DNA of 64,000 nt from MAG-120531 sp038125995 (GCA_038125995.1 JAYPEX010000004.1:93634-157633), one strand, 5' to 3'. Positions 35,166-44,786 are shown, numbered from the stretch's first letter. Notes: generated by a model from the letters alone, not told the origin. Program-made: numbers and translations.

Positions 35166-37685
35166 ATGAAAAAATTTACCCTCCTTTTTGTGGGATGCTT
35201 CCTAAGCGCGCTCACATTTGCACAAGAATCACTCGATTTAGATTACTATTTACCGCAAGACATCACTTACGATCAATCGATTCCAACTCCTAAGCAAGTC
35301 TTTGGACATGAGGTTGGAGAGTGGCATGTTACACACGACAAATTAGTTCACTATATGCAGACCATTGCTCAGGTTTCTGATCGTGTAAGCATAGAAAACA
35401 GAGGAACAACATTTGAAGGAAGACCTATTCTTTTATTAACTGTTACCTCTAAAAAGAATCACGACAATATCGATGCTATTCAAGCAGCACATATAGCAAA
35501 CACTGAAGGGACTAGCGTTGATATTATAAATCAACCATTAGTTATTTACCAAGGTTTCTCGATTCACGGGAATGAACCTTCAGGAGCGAATGCTGGATTA
35601 GCATATATCTATTATTTAGCTGCTGCTCAGGGAACTTATATTGAAAACGCTCTTGAAAATACGGTCATCTTAATGGACCCTTCTTTTAATCCAGATGGAC
35701 TTCAACGATTTTCAACTTGGGCTAATATGCATAAAAACAAGCAGATTAATCCCGATCCTAACGACCGTGAATACAGAGAAGCATGGCCAGGAGGAAGAAC
35801 CAATCACTATTGGTTTGACCTCAACAGAGACTGGTTGCCAGCTCAGCTTCCTGAGAGTAGAGCTCGAATCATCAGTTTCCACAAATGGCTTCCAAACATC
35901 TTGACGGATCATCACGAAATGGGAACCAATTCTTCATTCTTTTTTCAACCTGGTGAACCTTCACGAGTTAACCCTTTGACTCCAAAAGAAAATCAACGTT
36001 TAACAGCTGAAATAGGATCGTATCACGCGAAAGCATTTGATAAATTGGGATCCTTCTACTACTCAGAAGAAAATTATGACGACTTCTACTATGGAAAAGG
36101 ATCAACCTTTCCAGATATCAATGGCTCTATAGGAATTTTATTTGAACAAGGAAGTTCACGTGGACACGCACAAGAAAGTGACAATGGAGTACTCACTTTC
36201 CCATTCACCATTAGAAATCAATTTACAGCTGCTTTATCTACATTGGAAGCTGCAGTCAATATGAGAGAAAAACTCTTGGCTTATCAGAGAGATTTTTACT
36301 CTAACAGAAGAGCTGAAGCTGCAAGAGAGAAGTCAAAAGCTTATGTTTTTGGAAATCCAAAAGACCCTGCAAGAGCATGGCATCTAGCGAAAATATTAGA
36401 ACGTCATAAAATCGCTTTTTACAAATTAAATGACCCATTGACGGTATCTGGAAAAAAATATAATGAAGATAATTCCTATGTGGTTCCTTTAAATCAAAAA
36501 AACAAGAAACTTATCGATGCGATGTTTAACAAACAAACAAAATTTCAAGATAGTTTGTTTTACGATATTTCCTCTTGGACCTTTCCACTGGCCTTTGATT
36601 TAGATTACAATACGATTAGCATTATTCCATCATCTGCTAAGAAAGTTGATCAATTAGAACCGATTCAGGGAACACTTATCGGAGAAGGAAACTACGCCTA
36701 TTTATTTGAATGGCACAATTACTATACTCCTAAGGCTCTAAATAAAATTCTAAACAAAGGGCTCAGAGCAAAGGTATCTCTCAAAAAATTCAATTTAGAA
36801 GGAGTTTCTTATGACTATGGAACTATTGAAGTACCAGTACAAAATCAAGTACTTGACATACAAGAACTCAGATCGTTTATGAAAGCCATCGCAGAAGATA
36901 GCGGTATTCAAATTAGAGCAGTTGCTTCAGGTTACAGCGACGGTATTGATTTAGGATCTAATAATTTTAGACCCATAAAAAAACAAGAGGTGGCCATCCT
37001 AGTTGGAGATGGTATTGCATCTTATGACGCAGGTGAAATATGGCATTTATTCGATCAACGTTATGAGATCAAACTCACCAAATTAGACGTCACCAGTTTG
37101 TCGATGAGAGATCTCAGTAGATATACCAATATCATTATCCCTGCAAATTATGGTTATGGTCTTACTAAATCTCATGCTGAAAAACTAAAGGCATGGGTTA
37201 GAAATGGTGGAAATCTTATCGCTTACAGAAGTTCTATTCGATTCTTAGATCAAAATGAATTGATGGATTTAGAATTCAATACTTCTGATCACATTGCTAA
37301 CGGAATTGATTTTGAAAACAAAAGAAGGTTTAGTGGAGCTCAGGAAACAGGTGGAGCCATATTCAATGCTAAAATTGATCGTTCACATCCTATTAATTAC
37401 GGTTATACCAATGATCATATCGCCCTATTTAGAAATACGAATCTCTATGTTAAGGCCGATCAGCAGAGTTACAACAATCCAATTCAGTATACCGCGACAC
37501 CATTAATTAGTGGATATCACTCAAAAAGAAATGCAAATCTCATTCCAAATACCGTTCCTTTTAAAGTACAACGCTTAGGTTCTGGACACGTGATGATGTT
37601 TACTGATAATACGAATTTTAGAGCATTTTGGTATGGTACTAATAAATTATTAGCAAATGCTATTTTCTTTGGAGATCACATGTAA
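35166..37685 (+). CDS. Secreted M14 zinc carboxypeptidase with C-terminal amidotransferase-like domain
   Basis: An 839-residue exported peptidase with a signal peptide ending TFAQ. Zinc ligands His134 and Glu137 lie in HGNEPSGANAG; the third is in TDHHEMG (about 249). The substrate-side NRDW and the catalytic Glu in GILFEQGSSRG are present. A second domain near 610-700 resembles a class I glutamine amidotransferase/DJ-1 fold (EVAILVGDGIASYDAGEIWHL, then NIIIPANYGYG and WVRNGGNLIAYR). The ATG at 35166 is preferred over one at 35160 because the signal peptide starts MKKF. Confidence 0.92.
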   Translation: MKKFTLLFVGCFLSALTFAQESLDLDYYLPQDITYDQSIPTPKQVFGHEVGEWHVTHDKLVHYMQTIAQVSDRVSIENRGTTFEGRPILLLTVTSKKNHDNIDAIQAAHIANTEGTSVDIINQPLVIYQGFSIHGNEPSGANAGLAYIYYLAAAQGTYIENALENTVILMDPSFNPDGLQRFSTWANMHKNKQINPDPNDREYREAWPGGRTNHYWFDLNRDWLPAQLPESRARIISFHKWLPNILTDHHEMGTNSSFFFQPGEPSRVNPLTPKENQRLTAEIGSYHAKAFDKLGSFYYSEENYDDFYYGKGSTFPDINGSIGILFEQGSSRGHAQESDNGVLTFPFTIRNQFTAALSTLEAAVNMREKLLAYQRDFYSNRRAEAAREKSKAYVFGNPKDPARAWHLAKILERHKIAFYKLNDPLTVSGKKYNEDNSYVVPLNQKNKKLIDAMFNKQTKFQDSLFYDISSWTFPLAFDLDYNTISIIPSSAKKVDQLEPIQGTLIGEGNYAYLFEWHNYYTPKALNKILNKGLRAKVSLKKFNLEGVSYDYGTIEVPVQNQVLDIQELRSFMKAIAEDSGIQIRAVASGYSDGIDLGSNNFRPIKKQEVAILVGDGIASYDAGEIWHLFDQRYEIKLTKLDVTSLSMRDLSRYTNIIIPANYGYGLTKSHAEKLKAWVRNGGNLIAYRSSIRFLDQNELMDLEFNTSDHIANGIDFENKRRFSGAQETGGAIFNAKIDRSHPINYGYTNDHIALFRNTNLYVKADQQSYNNPIQYTATPLISGYHSKRNANLIPNTVPFKVQRLGSGHVMMFTDNTNFRAFWYGTNKLLANAIFFGDHM

Positions 37686-37695
37686 AACGGATTAA

Positions 37696-38040
37696 ATGAC
37701 ACTAAAAAACCCCATTAGTTGGGAAGACTTTAATAAAATTGACATGAGGGTTGGTACGGTCATAAGTGCTAGTCCTTTTGAAAAAGTTCATAAACCAGCT
37801 TATCAATTGTCAATAGATTTTGGAGCTGAAATTGGAATTAAAAAAACTTCTGCTCAAATTACTAAACTCTATAAAGTTGAGGAACTCATTGGTAAAAGAG
37901 TTGTAGCTGTGGTTAACTTTCCTCCAAAACAAATTGCTAACTTCATGAGTGAATGTTTGATTTTGGGGACTGTCAATGGAACAGAAGTTTCATTATTACA
38001 GCCCCATCACAATGTTGAAAATGGATTAAGAATTAGTTGA
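37696..38040 (+). CDS. csaA: CsaA-like tRNA-binding protein
   Basis: A 114-residue OB-fold protein related to the C-terminal tRNA-binding domain of methionyl-tRNA synthetase. Landmarks are KIDMRVGTVISASPFEK, SAQITKLY, GKRVVAVVNFPPKQIANF and a SECLILG segment. CsaA proteins have been proposed as export chaperones. The stop shares one base with the next start. Confidence 0.92.
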   Translation: MTLKNPISWEDFNKIDMRVGTVISASPFEKVHKPAYQLSIDFGAEIGIKKTSAQITKLYKVEELIGKRVVAVVNFPPKQIANFMSECLILGTVNGTEVSLLQPHHNVENGLRIS

Positions 38041-39083
38041 TGAAAAGGATCATAAATGAAGTTTTAAGGTTTTTTATAGGATTTGGTCTTAAATCCTACT
38101 ACAAGAAAATCAAAATTTCAGGATTGGAGAACATCCCTAAAAAGAAGCCAATACTTATACTACCCAATCACCAAAACGGTCTAATTGACCCTATTTTAAT
38201 AGGAACACTTTGTAGGCTTAACCCCTATTATTTAGCTCGATCTGATGTATTTAAAAACCCCATTGCCAATTGGTTTTTAAGGTCCATTCAAATGATGCCC
38301 ATTTACAGAATTCGAGACGGAAGGGATTTACTTCACAAAAACGAAGAAATATTTGATCAGTGTGCAGAGCTACTCCTCCATTCTAAAAATCTCATGTTAT
38401 TTCCTGAAGGAACCCATGGAATTGATAGAAAAGTTCGGGTCCTAAAAAACGGTTTTTATCACATTCTCAGTAGAGCTTTAAAAATGAATCCCAATTTAGA
38501 TATCCAAATACTCCCTATAGGATTTAATTACAAACATTTAGAGCAATTTCCAGACAGTGTTGTAATTAAAATTGGCTTCCCAATATCAGTGCAACAACTC
38601 ATCAAAGATCAGGAAGAGTCTGAACATTTATCTCTGCTTAAAAAAGCATTAAAAAAAGAACTCATCAAACTAACAACTCATATTGATGACCAAAAAAATT
38701 ACACAGAAATATTTGAGTACTTACATTTTAAAAAGGTCGATTTTTTAAACCCAGAGGTCACTAATCAAATGATTGCTTCTTATCAAACTTCTAAAACCTC
38801 ATATCCGATAGAAGTCAAAAAAACATCTTTTATGCGTCAGATTTCCAGGATTCTATTGTATGCACTCAATTTTCCAATTGTACTCGTTTGGAGATTTTCC
38901 AATCCAAAACGTTTTGACATTGAATTTGTCAGTACTTTTCGCTTTGCCTTTGCCGCATTAGGTTATGTTTTATATATGGCTTTAATTGGTATCTTAGCTT
39001 GGTGTAATATTCCCTTTACAGCAGTACTAATTGGAATAGTTCTTCATTATTTAACTTCGAAACTACTGGTAAAAGTGATCTAA
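38040..39083 (+). CDS. Lysophospholipid acyltransferase family protein (PlsC-like)
   Basis: A 347-residue membrane acyltransferase. The catalytic motif appears as LPNHQNGLIDP and the acceptor motif as LFPEGTHG. Two hydrophobic segments lie near the C-terminus (about 285-345). The His-to-Asp spacing is five rather than four residues, which I recall as common in flavobacterial relatives. The start is the ATG at 38040 (TGATG overlap with csaA); an in-frame TTG at 38037 adds one codon only. Confidence 0.88.
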   Translation: MKRIINEVLRFFIGFGLKSYYKKIKISGLENIPKKKPILILPNHQNGLIDPILIGTLCRLNPYYLARSDVFKNPIANWFLRSIQMMPIYRIRDGRDLLHKNEEIFDQCAELLLHSKNLMLFPEGTHGIDRKVRVLKNGFYHILSRALKMNPNLDIQILPIGFNYKHLEQFPDSVVIKIGFPISVQQLIKDQEESEHLSLLKKALKKELIKLTTHIDDQKNYTEIFEYLHFKKVDFLNPEVTNQMIASYQTSKTSYPIEVKKTSFMRQISRILLYALNFPIVLVWRFSNPKRFDIEFVSTFRFAFAALGYVLYMALIGILAWCNIPFTAVLIGIVLHYLTSKLLVKVI

Positions 39084-39111
39084 TTGACACCTTTGATAAA
39101 ACAAAAATAAT

Positions 39112-39666
39112 ATGGCAGCAACTCCCAGTCGAATGATCTCCTTAGGAACCAAGGCAGTTGAATTTAATTTGATTGACACTAGTAGCGATACGATTCTAAG
39201 TTTAGATGAATTAAAAGGTTCAAAGGGAACCTTAATCGCTTTTATTTGCAATCACTGTCCATTTGTACTTCACATAAATGAACGTTTGGTTCAACTTGCC
39301 AATAGGTATCAAGAAAAGGGAATTCAATTCATAGCCATCTCTTCTAATGATGTAGTAAATTACCCCCAAGACAGTCCTGAGTATATGAAACAAAGAGCTG
39401 AGGAACTCTCCTACCCTTTTCCATACCTCTATGATGAAGATCAATCTGTTGCTAAATCCTACAGGGCTGAATGCACTCCCGATTTCTTTTTATACAATTC
39501 TGAATTATCACTTGTCTATAGAGGACAGTTGGATGATTCAAGACCCGGAAATGGAAAAGAGTGTACTGGAAATGATCTAATTAAGGCCTTTGATGCTCTT
39601 TTAGAAAACAGAGCCATCGATCCCAATCAAAAACCGAGTATCGGCTGCAATATTAAATGGAAGTAA
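39112..39666 (+). CDS. Peroxiredoxin/thioredoxin-like protein (AhpC-TSA fold)
   Basis: A 184-residue cytoplasmic redox protein. FICNHCPFVLHIN holds a CNHC pair in place of the usual WCxPC; ISSNDVVNYPQDSPEYMK and YRAECTPDFFLY (cis-Pro) complete the fold. It ends with SIGCNIKWK, a typical end for this subfamily. Whether it reduces peroxide or disulfides is unknown. It is convergent with the YfiT-like gene, 10 bp away. Confidence 0.9.
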   Translation: MAATPSRMISLGTKAVEFNLIDTSSDTILSLDELKGSKGTLIAFICNHCPFVLHINERLVQLANRYQEKGIQFIAISSNDVVNYPQDSPEYMKQRAEELSYPFPYLYDEDQSVAKSYRAECTPDFFLYNSELSLVYRGQLDDSRPGNGKECTGNDLIKAFDALLENRAIDPNQKPSIGCNIKWK

Positions 39667-39676
39667 GCAGTAGTTG

Positions 39677-40207
39677 TTATTTGGATTTTTTCCACTGCTC
39701 GATTTGAGCTAAGTGGTGATTTCCATGCCAAACATATTGTCCTAAAGTAAAAAACAGACTCTTTTGTTGATTTCCTTGAGGATGTATATAGAAGATTTTA
39801 TAATCTTCTTTACTAAGGGTTTTTAGAAAATACACCCAACGTTTGTAAAGCATGTCGATATAATTCAAAGAAAGTTCAATTGGAGCTTCCTTAGCGTCTT
39901 TAAAATCACTCCAAGCCATCTCGTCGTATGCCTTAATTACACATCCTGGGTGCGCCTTAGCCCATTTAAATCGAACATAGGCATGCGTATGACTATCAGC
40001 AATATGATGAACCAGTTGTCTTATAGTCCAAGTTCCTTCTCGATAAGAAGATTCTAAATCACTTACAGATAAGGATTCTACAGAGTTCCTCAACAAAGCT
40101 GGGTATTGAGCAATCTCATCAATCCATTCTTCTATTTGAGATTTTGAGATCAATACTGGCGATTCAAATAAACCTATTGGATATACTTTATGATCTACTG
40201 TTGACAT
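39677..40207 (-). CDS. YfiT-like DinB-superfamily protein
   Basis: A 176-residue four-helix-bundle protein of the DinB/YfiT group. The nickel or zinc site is formed by LVHHIADSHTHAY (about 67-79) and WHGNHHLAQIEQW near the end. B. subtilis YfiT was reported as a metal-dependent hydrolase; relatives include bacillithiol transferases. The thiol used in this lineage cannot be read from sequence. Confidence 0.88.
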   Translation of the reverse strand: MSTVDHKVYPIGLFESPVLISKSQIEEWIDEIAQYPALLRNSVESLSVSDLESSYREGTWTIRQLVHHIADSHTHAYVRFKWAKAHPGCVIKAYDEMAWSDFKDAKEAPIELSLNYIDMLYKRWVYFLKTLSKEDYKIFYIHPQGNQQKSLFFTLGQYVWHGNHHLAQIEQWKKSK

Positions 40208-40233
40208 GATTTTACTTTTAACTAAAGATAACT

Positions 40234-40259
40234 AAAAAAAGCCCATCATCAGATGGGCT
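40234..40259 (-). terminator. Intrinsic terminator of the PPIase gene
   Basis: AGCCCATC (40240-40247) pairs with GATGGGCT (40252-40259) around ATCA; on the minus strand seven T follow (40234-40240). Confidence 0.88.
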
Positions 40260-40283
40260 CTATATCAATATATTCGAATCGAA

Positions 40284-41216
40284 TTATTTAGCGTCTAACA
40301 ATTCAACATCGAAAATCAACGTTGCATTTGGAGGAATCACTCCACCAGCACCTGCAGCACCATAACCTAAATCGGATGGAATTACAAAACGAGCTTTATC
40401 TCCAATGTGAAGTAATTGAATTCCTTCATCCCATCCTGGAATTACTTGTCCAACACCTACCTGAAAATCTATTGGTTGATTTCTCTTATACGAAGAATCA
40501 AATACCTGTCCATCAGCAAGGGAACCTTCATAATGAACACTCACCTGTTGACCTGCTTGAGCCTGAGCTCCCTCTCCTTTTTGGATGATTTGATAACGCA
40601 GTCCAGATTCTGTTTTCTGAAACCCAGCTGCTAATTCTTCTAATTCTTTTTCTTGAGCTTCTTTTTGCTCAGCAATACGTTTGGCTCTAGCTCCTTCAAA
40701 AGTTCTAAAAGCTTCAATCGCATTCCAATTCTGTGCATCTTCACCAACTCTTACAATCTCAAGAGAATCGATTTTATCTCCCTGAGCAATAGCATCAACA
40801 ACCTCCTGTCCTTCTACAACAGTCCCAAATACAGTGTGTTTATTATCCAACCATGGTGTAGCTACATGAGTGATAAAAAACTGAGAACCATTTGTTCCAG
40901 GACCTGCATTGGCCATCGACAATACTCCAGGTCCATCGTGTTTTAAATCCACGTGAAACTCATCGTCAAATTTATATCCCGGATCTCCAGTACCTGTTCC
41001 TAAAGGACATCCCCCTTGAATCATAAAATCTGGAATTACTCTGTGAAAAGATAAACCATCGTAATAGGGTTGTCCTTGTGGTTTAGCAGTGTTTTCTAAA
41101 TTTCCCTCTGCCAAAGCGACAAAGTTACCAACTGTTCCAGGTGTTTTATCAGCTGTTAATTGAATAAGGATTGTTCCTTTTGTAGTATTGAATTTTGCGT
41201 AAATACCGTCTTGCAT
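40284..41216 (-). CDS. Dual peptidyl-prolyl isomerase: cyclophilin fused to FKBP
   Basis: A 310-residue cytoplasmic protein with two PPIase families in one chain. Residues 1-157 are a cyclophilin (FHRVIPDFMIQGG with catalytic Arg59, NGSQFFIT, Trp122, His127). A charged helical linker covers about 165-197 and an FKBP domain 203-309 (VSVHYEG, FDSSY with Asp240, VIPGWDEG with Trp262, LGYG with Tyr285, IPPNATLIFDVEL). Key residues of both sites are kept. The cyclophilin-FKBP order matches the CFBP fusion reported from Flavobacterium johnsoniae. It has its own promoter and terminator. Confidence 0.97.
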   Translation of the reverse strand: MQDGIYAKFNTTKGTILIQLTADKTPGTVGNFVALAEGNLENTAKPQGQPYYDGLSFHRVIPDFMIQGGCPLGTGTGDPGYKFDDEFHVDLKHDGPGVLSMANAGPGTNGSQFFITHVATPWLDNKHTVFGTVVEGQEVVDAIAQGDKIDSLEIVRVGEDAQNWNAIEAFRTFEGARAKRIAEQKEAQEKELEELAAGFQKTESGLRYQIIQKGEGAQAQAGQQVSVHYEGSLADGQVFDSSYKRNQPIDFQVGVGQVIPGWDEGIQLLHIGDKARFVIPSDLGYGAAGAGGVIPPNATLIFDVELLDAK

Positions 41217-41239
41217 GACTCTAATTTTTTAATGAGCTG

Positions 41240-41270
41240 CAAAGATATTAAATAAGAAGCGATAGGCCAA
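41240..41270 (-). promoter_or_regulatory. Full promoter for the PPIase gene
   Basis: On the minus strand TTG (41270-41268), 20 bp spacer, then TATCTTTG (41247-41240), 23 bp before the ATG. Confidence 0.7.
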
Positions 41271-42644
41271 TTAAAATCCGTATTGATCCACTAGATAAAT
41301 TAGTGATGCCATGGCACCTAACCCCAAATGTAATTCCCTTTTATTAACATGCTCAAAAGTGTCAATTGCAGCGTGATGGTGATCAAAATAACGTTGCGGA
41401 TCAGGTCTTAACCCTGATAAGACTACTGAAGAATCTACATTTTTTAAAGGACCTATGTCAGCACCTCCACCTCCTCTAAAGAAGGTATTCACTAGATAGG
41501 GTTCAAATAGTGGTTTCCAAGATTCTATTTTTGCAAATTGCTTGTCAGTGGCACTAAATGTAAAGCCTCTAGGAGTAAAGCCTCCAAGGTCACTCTCCAA
41601 TCCAAAAATGTGATTTTCTTTATTTTTTTTCGCATTTTCAGCATACTGAGTACCACCTCTTAGCCCATTTTCTTCATTCATAAACATAACAGCTCTGATG
41701 GTTCTTTTGGGTTGATATCCGATTTTGTTGAATAGCTCAACAACACCCATACTCTGTACACAACCAGCTCCATCATCATGAGATCCATCTCCTAAGTCCC
41801 AAGAATCTAAATGACCTCCAACTACTATAATTTCATCAGGATATTCACTTCCTTTTATTTCTGCAACTACATTGTAAGATTGAACATCAGCCATAGTTCT
41901 ACAACTCTGTTTAAAGAAGAACCTTAAATTGGGGTTGAGTTCTAGTGTATTACTCAGAAGTTCTGCTCCATTTGTTGAAATCGCAGCGGCTGGTATTCTA
42001 GGAACTGAGGGATCCTCACTGTAATGCAGAGAACCTGTGTGTGGATAATCATCCAAACGTGTACTCAATGAACGAACAATGACACCCACAGCGCCGTATT
42101 TTGCAGCTTCTGCTGCTCCATCCACACGTTGTTTTCCTGCTTTTCCATAGGCTTGTAAGGTTTGAATATAAGTTTGATCCATAGGTTCGTTAAAGAACAC
42201 TATTTTTCCCTCAATGTTTTCTCTTCCAACTTTATCAAGACCTTCAATACCTAAAACCTCAACAATGGGTGCTTTTAAACCCAAGGCAGGAGTAGACACT
42301 GAACCTCCAAGCGCACAAATAGGAACATTAAAAGTGTTTCCTGGAGTAGTCTCAACATAGGCAAACTCAGGAGTTCCCCTGACCCATTTTGGGACCATCA
42401 CAGGCTCTAAATAGGCGCGATCGATATCGAGCTTTTTTAATTCTTTAAAAGTGTATTGTACGGCCTCTTCAGCTTGAACAGAACCCGAAAGTCTTCCTCC
42501 AATTTGATTGGAAAGGTGATTTAACCAATCGTAAGAACTACTCTGAGTCAACGCTGTGTCGAAGATTTCTTTAATTTTTTTATCGTCTTGTTGTCCGTAA
42601 CTACTAAGACTTATTACTAAAAAGAGTGCTAGTACATATTTCAT
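41271..42644 (-). CDS. Exported M28-family aminopeptidase with PA domain
   Basis: A 457-residue zinc peptidase with a signal peptide ending SYGQ. A protease-associated domain is inserted at about 115-250. Zinc ligands are His in GGHLDSWD, Asp in DDGAG, Glu in MNEENG, Asp in LESDLGG and His in HHAAIDTFEHV near the end. It is an aminopeptidase or carboxypeptidase Q-like enzyme acting in the periplasm. Its ATG directly follows the stop of the NtrC-like regulator. Confidence 0.94.
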   Translation of the reverse strand: MKYVLALFLVISLSSYGQQDDKKIKEIFDTALTQSSSYDWLNHLSNQIGGRLSGSVQAEEAVQYTFKELKKLDIDRAYLEPVMVPKWVRGTPEFAYVETTPGNTFNVPICALGGSVSTPALGLKAPIVEVLGIEGLDKVGRENIEGKIVFFNEPMDQTYIQTLQAYGKAGKQRVDGAAEAAKYGAVGVIVRSLSTRLDDYPHTGSLHYSEDPSVPRIPAAAISTNGAELLSNTLELNPNLRFFFKQSCRTMADVQSYNVVAEIKGSEYPDEIIVVGGHLDSWDLGDGSHDDGAGCVQSMGVVELFNKIGYQPKRTIRAVMFMNEENGLRGGTQYAENAKKNKENHIFGLESDLGGFTPRGFTFSATDKQFAKIESWKPLFEPYLVNTFFRGGGGADIGPLKNVDSSVVLSGLRPDPQRYFDHHHAAIDTFEHVNKRELHLGLGAMASLIYLVDQYGF

Positions 42645-43814
42645 TTATTCGTTTTTATTTGCAAAGAGTTCAACGTCTTCTTTTTCAATGGTATCTCCTC
42701 CTAAAATTAAGAGTCGTTCCACCACATTTCTGAGCTCTCTTATATTACCAGTCCAAGAATAGGTTTTTAAAAGCTCTAGAGCCTCTTTGCTAAATTCTTT
42801 AGCAGGTTTCCCCTCTTGGCTACAAATGAGTTGACTAAAGTGAGAAACTAAGAGTGGTATATCATCTTTTCTATGATCTAAACTTGGAACATCAATTAAA
42901 ATTACAGCTAATCGATGATAGAGATCTTCTCTAAATTTTCCATCAGCAATTTCTTTTTTGAGATTCTTATTAGTGGCGGCAACAACGCGAACATCCACTT
43001 TAATGTCCTTGTCGGAACCTACTCTACTAATCTTGTTTTCTTGTAAGGCACGAAGTACTTTGGCCTGAGCTGAAAGACTCATATCTCCAATTTCATCTAA
43101 GAACAAGGTGCCTCCATGGGCTGTTTCAAACTTTCCAGCACGATCTTTGTGGGCAGAGGTAAATGATCCTTTGACATGGCCAAAGAGTTCACTCTCGATG
43201 AGTTCAGAAGGAATTGCAGCGCAATTAACTTCTACAAAAGGTAACTTCGAACGATTGCTTTTTTGATGCAACCAATGAGCAACTAATTCTTTACCCGTAC
43301 CATTAGGACCGGTTATAAGGACTCTCGCCTCTGATGGAGCAACTTTCTCAATCAGTAACTTGATCTTTTCAATAGCAGGACTGTTCCCTACCATTTCAAA
43401 AGATTTAGCAATCTTTTTCTTGAGTTGTTTGTTTTCTTGTTGTAAAAGGTTTTTATCGAGTGCATTTTTAACCGAGGTCAAAAGACGGTTTAAATCAGGT
43501 GGTTTAGATATGTAATCAAAGGCACCTAATCTCATGGTTTCCACAGCAGTTTCTAAATCACCATGACCAGAGATCATAATAAAAGGCACATCAGAATTGA
43601 TCTCTTTTGACTTTTGTAAGACTTCGACTCCATCTACGTCAGGCATTTTAATATCACAGAGCACCAAATCAAAAAGCATGGATTCAAAATGTTTTAAACC
43701 AGTTCTACCGTTGTTTGCTTCTTTTATCTGAACCTGATCAACTTCTTGCTTAAGAATTTTAACCAAAACTCTTCTAATCGCATCTTCATCTTCAATTACC
43801 AGAATATTAGGCAT
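42645..43814 (-). CDS. NtrC-family response regulator lacking a DNA-binding domain
   Basis: A 389-residue protein with a receiver domain (phospho-acceptor Asp54 in CDIKMPDVDG) and a sigma-54-type AAA+ domain: Walker A GPNGTGKE (169-176), Walker B FLDEIG (238-243), NIRELRN (357-363). The sigma-54 contact loop reads GSFTSA (216-221) instead of GAFTGA. The chain ends about 25 residues after the AAA+ lid (ELFANKNE) without the Fis-type helix-turn-helix. No histidine kinase is adjacent. I recall similar HTH-less regulators in other flavobacteria. Confidence 0.93.
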   Translation of the reverse strand: MPNILVIEDEDAIRRVLVKILKQEVDQVQIKEANNGRTGLKHFESMLFDLVLCDIKMPDVDGVEVLQKSKEINSDVPFIMISGHGDLETAVETMRLGAFDYISKPPDLNRLLTSVKNALDKNLLQQENKQLKKKIAKSFEMVGNSPAIEKIKLLIEKVAPSEARVLITGPNGTGKELVAHWLHQKSNRSKLPFVEVNCAAIPSELIESELFGHVKGSFTSAHKDRAGKFETAHGGTLFLDEIGDMSLSAQAKVLRALQENKISRVGSDKDIKVDVRVVAATNKNLKKEIADGKFREDLYHRLAVILIDVPSLDHRKDDIPLLVSHFSQLICSQEGKPAKEFSKEALELLKTYSWTGNIRELRNVVERLLILGGDTIEKEDVELFANKNE

Positions 43815-43816
43815 AA

Positions 43817-44668
43817 TTATTTAGTATGATTTACTAGATGAACCGTTCTTTGTGGGAATGGAATATTAATGTCTTTTTCTCTAAATGCTTTGTCGATTTT
43901 AAATCGAATATCACTTTTTATTTTATTGTCTCCAAAACTATCAGCAGTTGTGTATATTACTGAAAAATTCAATGCTGAATCACCAAAATCTTCAAAGAGC
44001 ACAAAAGGTTTTGGAGATTTTAAGACTCCTCTTTGATTGGAAGCTATATCGATAAGTATTTGTTGTACTAATTCGGTATCAGACCCGTAAGCCACTCCCA
44101 CCGTTACTTTCTCGATGGTGCTTCTTCTATTTTGAGTATGATTGTAAATACTCTCAATTAAAAACTTGTGATTTGGAATGACGATCACTTTATCATCTCT
44201 AGTTACAGCTCTTGTGGTTCTGAGATTAATTTCCGTAACCTTTCCTATTTTTCCTTCTAACTCGATGACATCACCTACATGAAGCGATTGATCAGTAATG
44301 ATTAAAACCCCAGAAATTATATCTTGAAATAAATATTGCAAGGCAAAACCAATACCGACAAATAAGGCTGCAGAAGCAGTTAAAAAGACCGTTAAATCAA
44401 TTCCAGAAGTGTGAAGAACGGTAACTACTGCTAGTAAATAAAATAGATATCTCAAAAAAGAATATACGCTTACAAATTTAAATCGATCTGATTCCTCTAA
44501 TCGTTTATCGAGTAATTTCCTAATGATTTTGAGCACCATATTAATGGCTAAAATCACCAAAACCAGACTTAATAGTGTTCCGATAGAAATCTTCACAGTC
44601 TCACCATCGATGACATTAAAGTCCCAAATCTGTTTCATACTTGATAAGAAATTCTTGATCTTTTCCAA
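43817..44668 (-). CDS. Small-conductance mechanosensitive channel (MscS family)
   Basis: A 283-residue membrane protein with three helices; the pore helix is around ASAALFVGIGFALQYLFQD, followed by the beta domain (HVGDVIELEGKIGKVTEINLRTT) and a C-terminal alpha/beta domain. It releases solutes on osmotic downshock. Its stop lies 2 bp from the regulator gene's start, so the two may be cotranscribed. Confidence 0.94.
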   Translation of the reverse strand: MEKIKNFLSSMKQIWDFNVIDGETVKISIGTLLSLVLVILAINMVLKIIRKLLDKRLEESDRFKFVSVYSFLRYLFYLLAVVTVLHTSGIDLTVFLTASAALFVGIGFALQYLFQDIISGVLIITDQSLHVGDVIELEGKIGKVTEINLRTTRAVTRDDKVIVIPNHKFLIESIYNHTQNRRSTIEKVTVGVAYGSDTELVQQILIDIASNQRGVLKSPKPFVLFEDFGDSALNFSVIYTTADSFGDNKIKSDIRFKIDKAFREKDINIPFPQRTVHLVNHTK

Positions 44669-44727
44669 TGCTAGATTATTTATTATTCTAATTTAAGGAA
44701 TTCTACCTAAATCAATAGGTATTTCAT

Positions 44728-44760
44728 AAAAAAACAAAACCCAATACTTAGCATTGGGTT
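44728..44760 (-). terminator. Intrinsic terminator after dnaJ
   Basis: AACCCAAT (44738-44745) pairs with ATTGGGTT (44753-44760) around a 7-base loop; on the minus strand a T-rich run follows. Confidence 0.85.
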
Positions 44761-44786
44761 AATTTATCGTATCAATAAGTTTTGCC

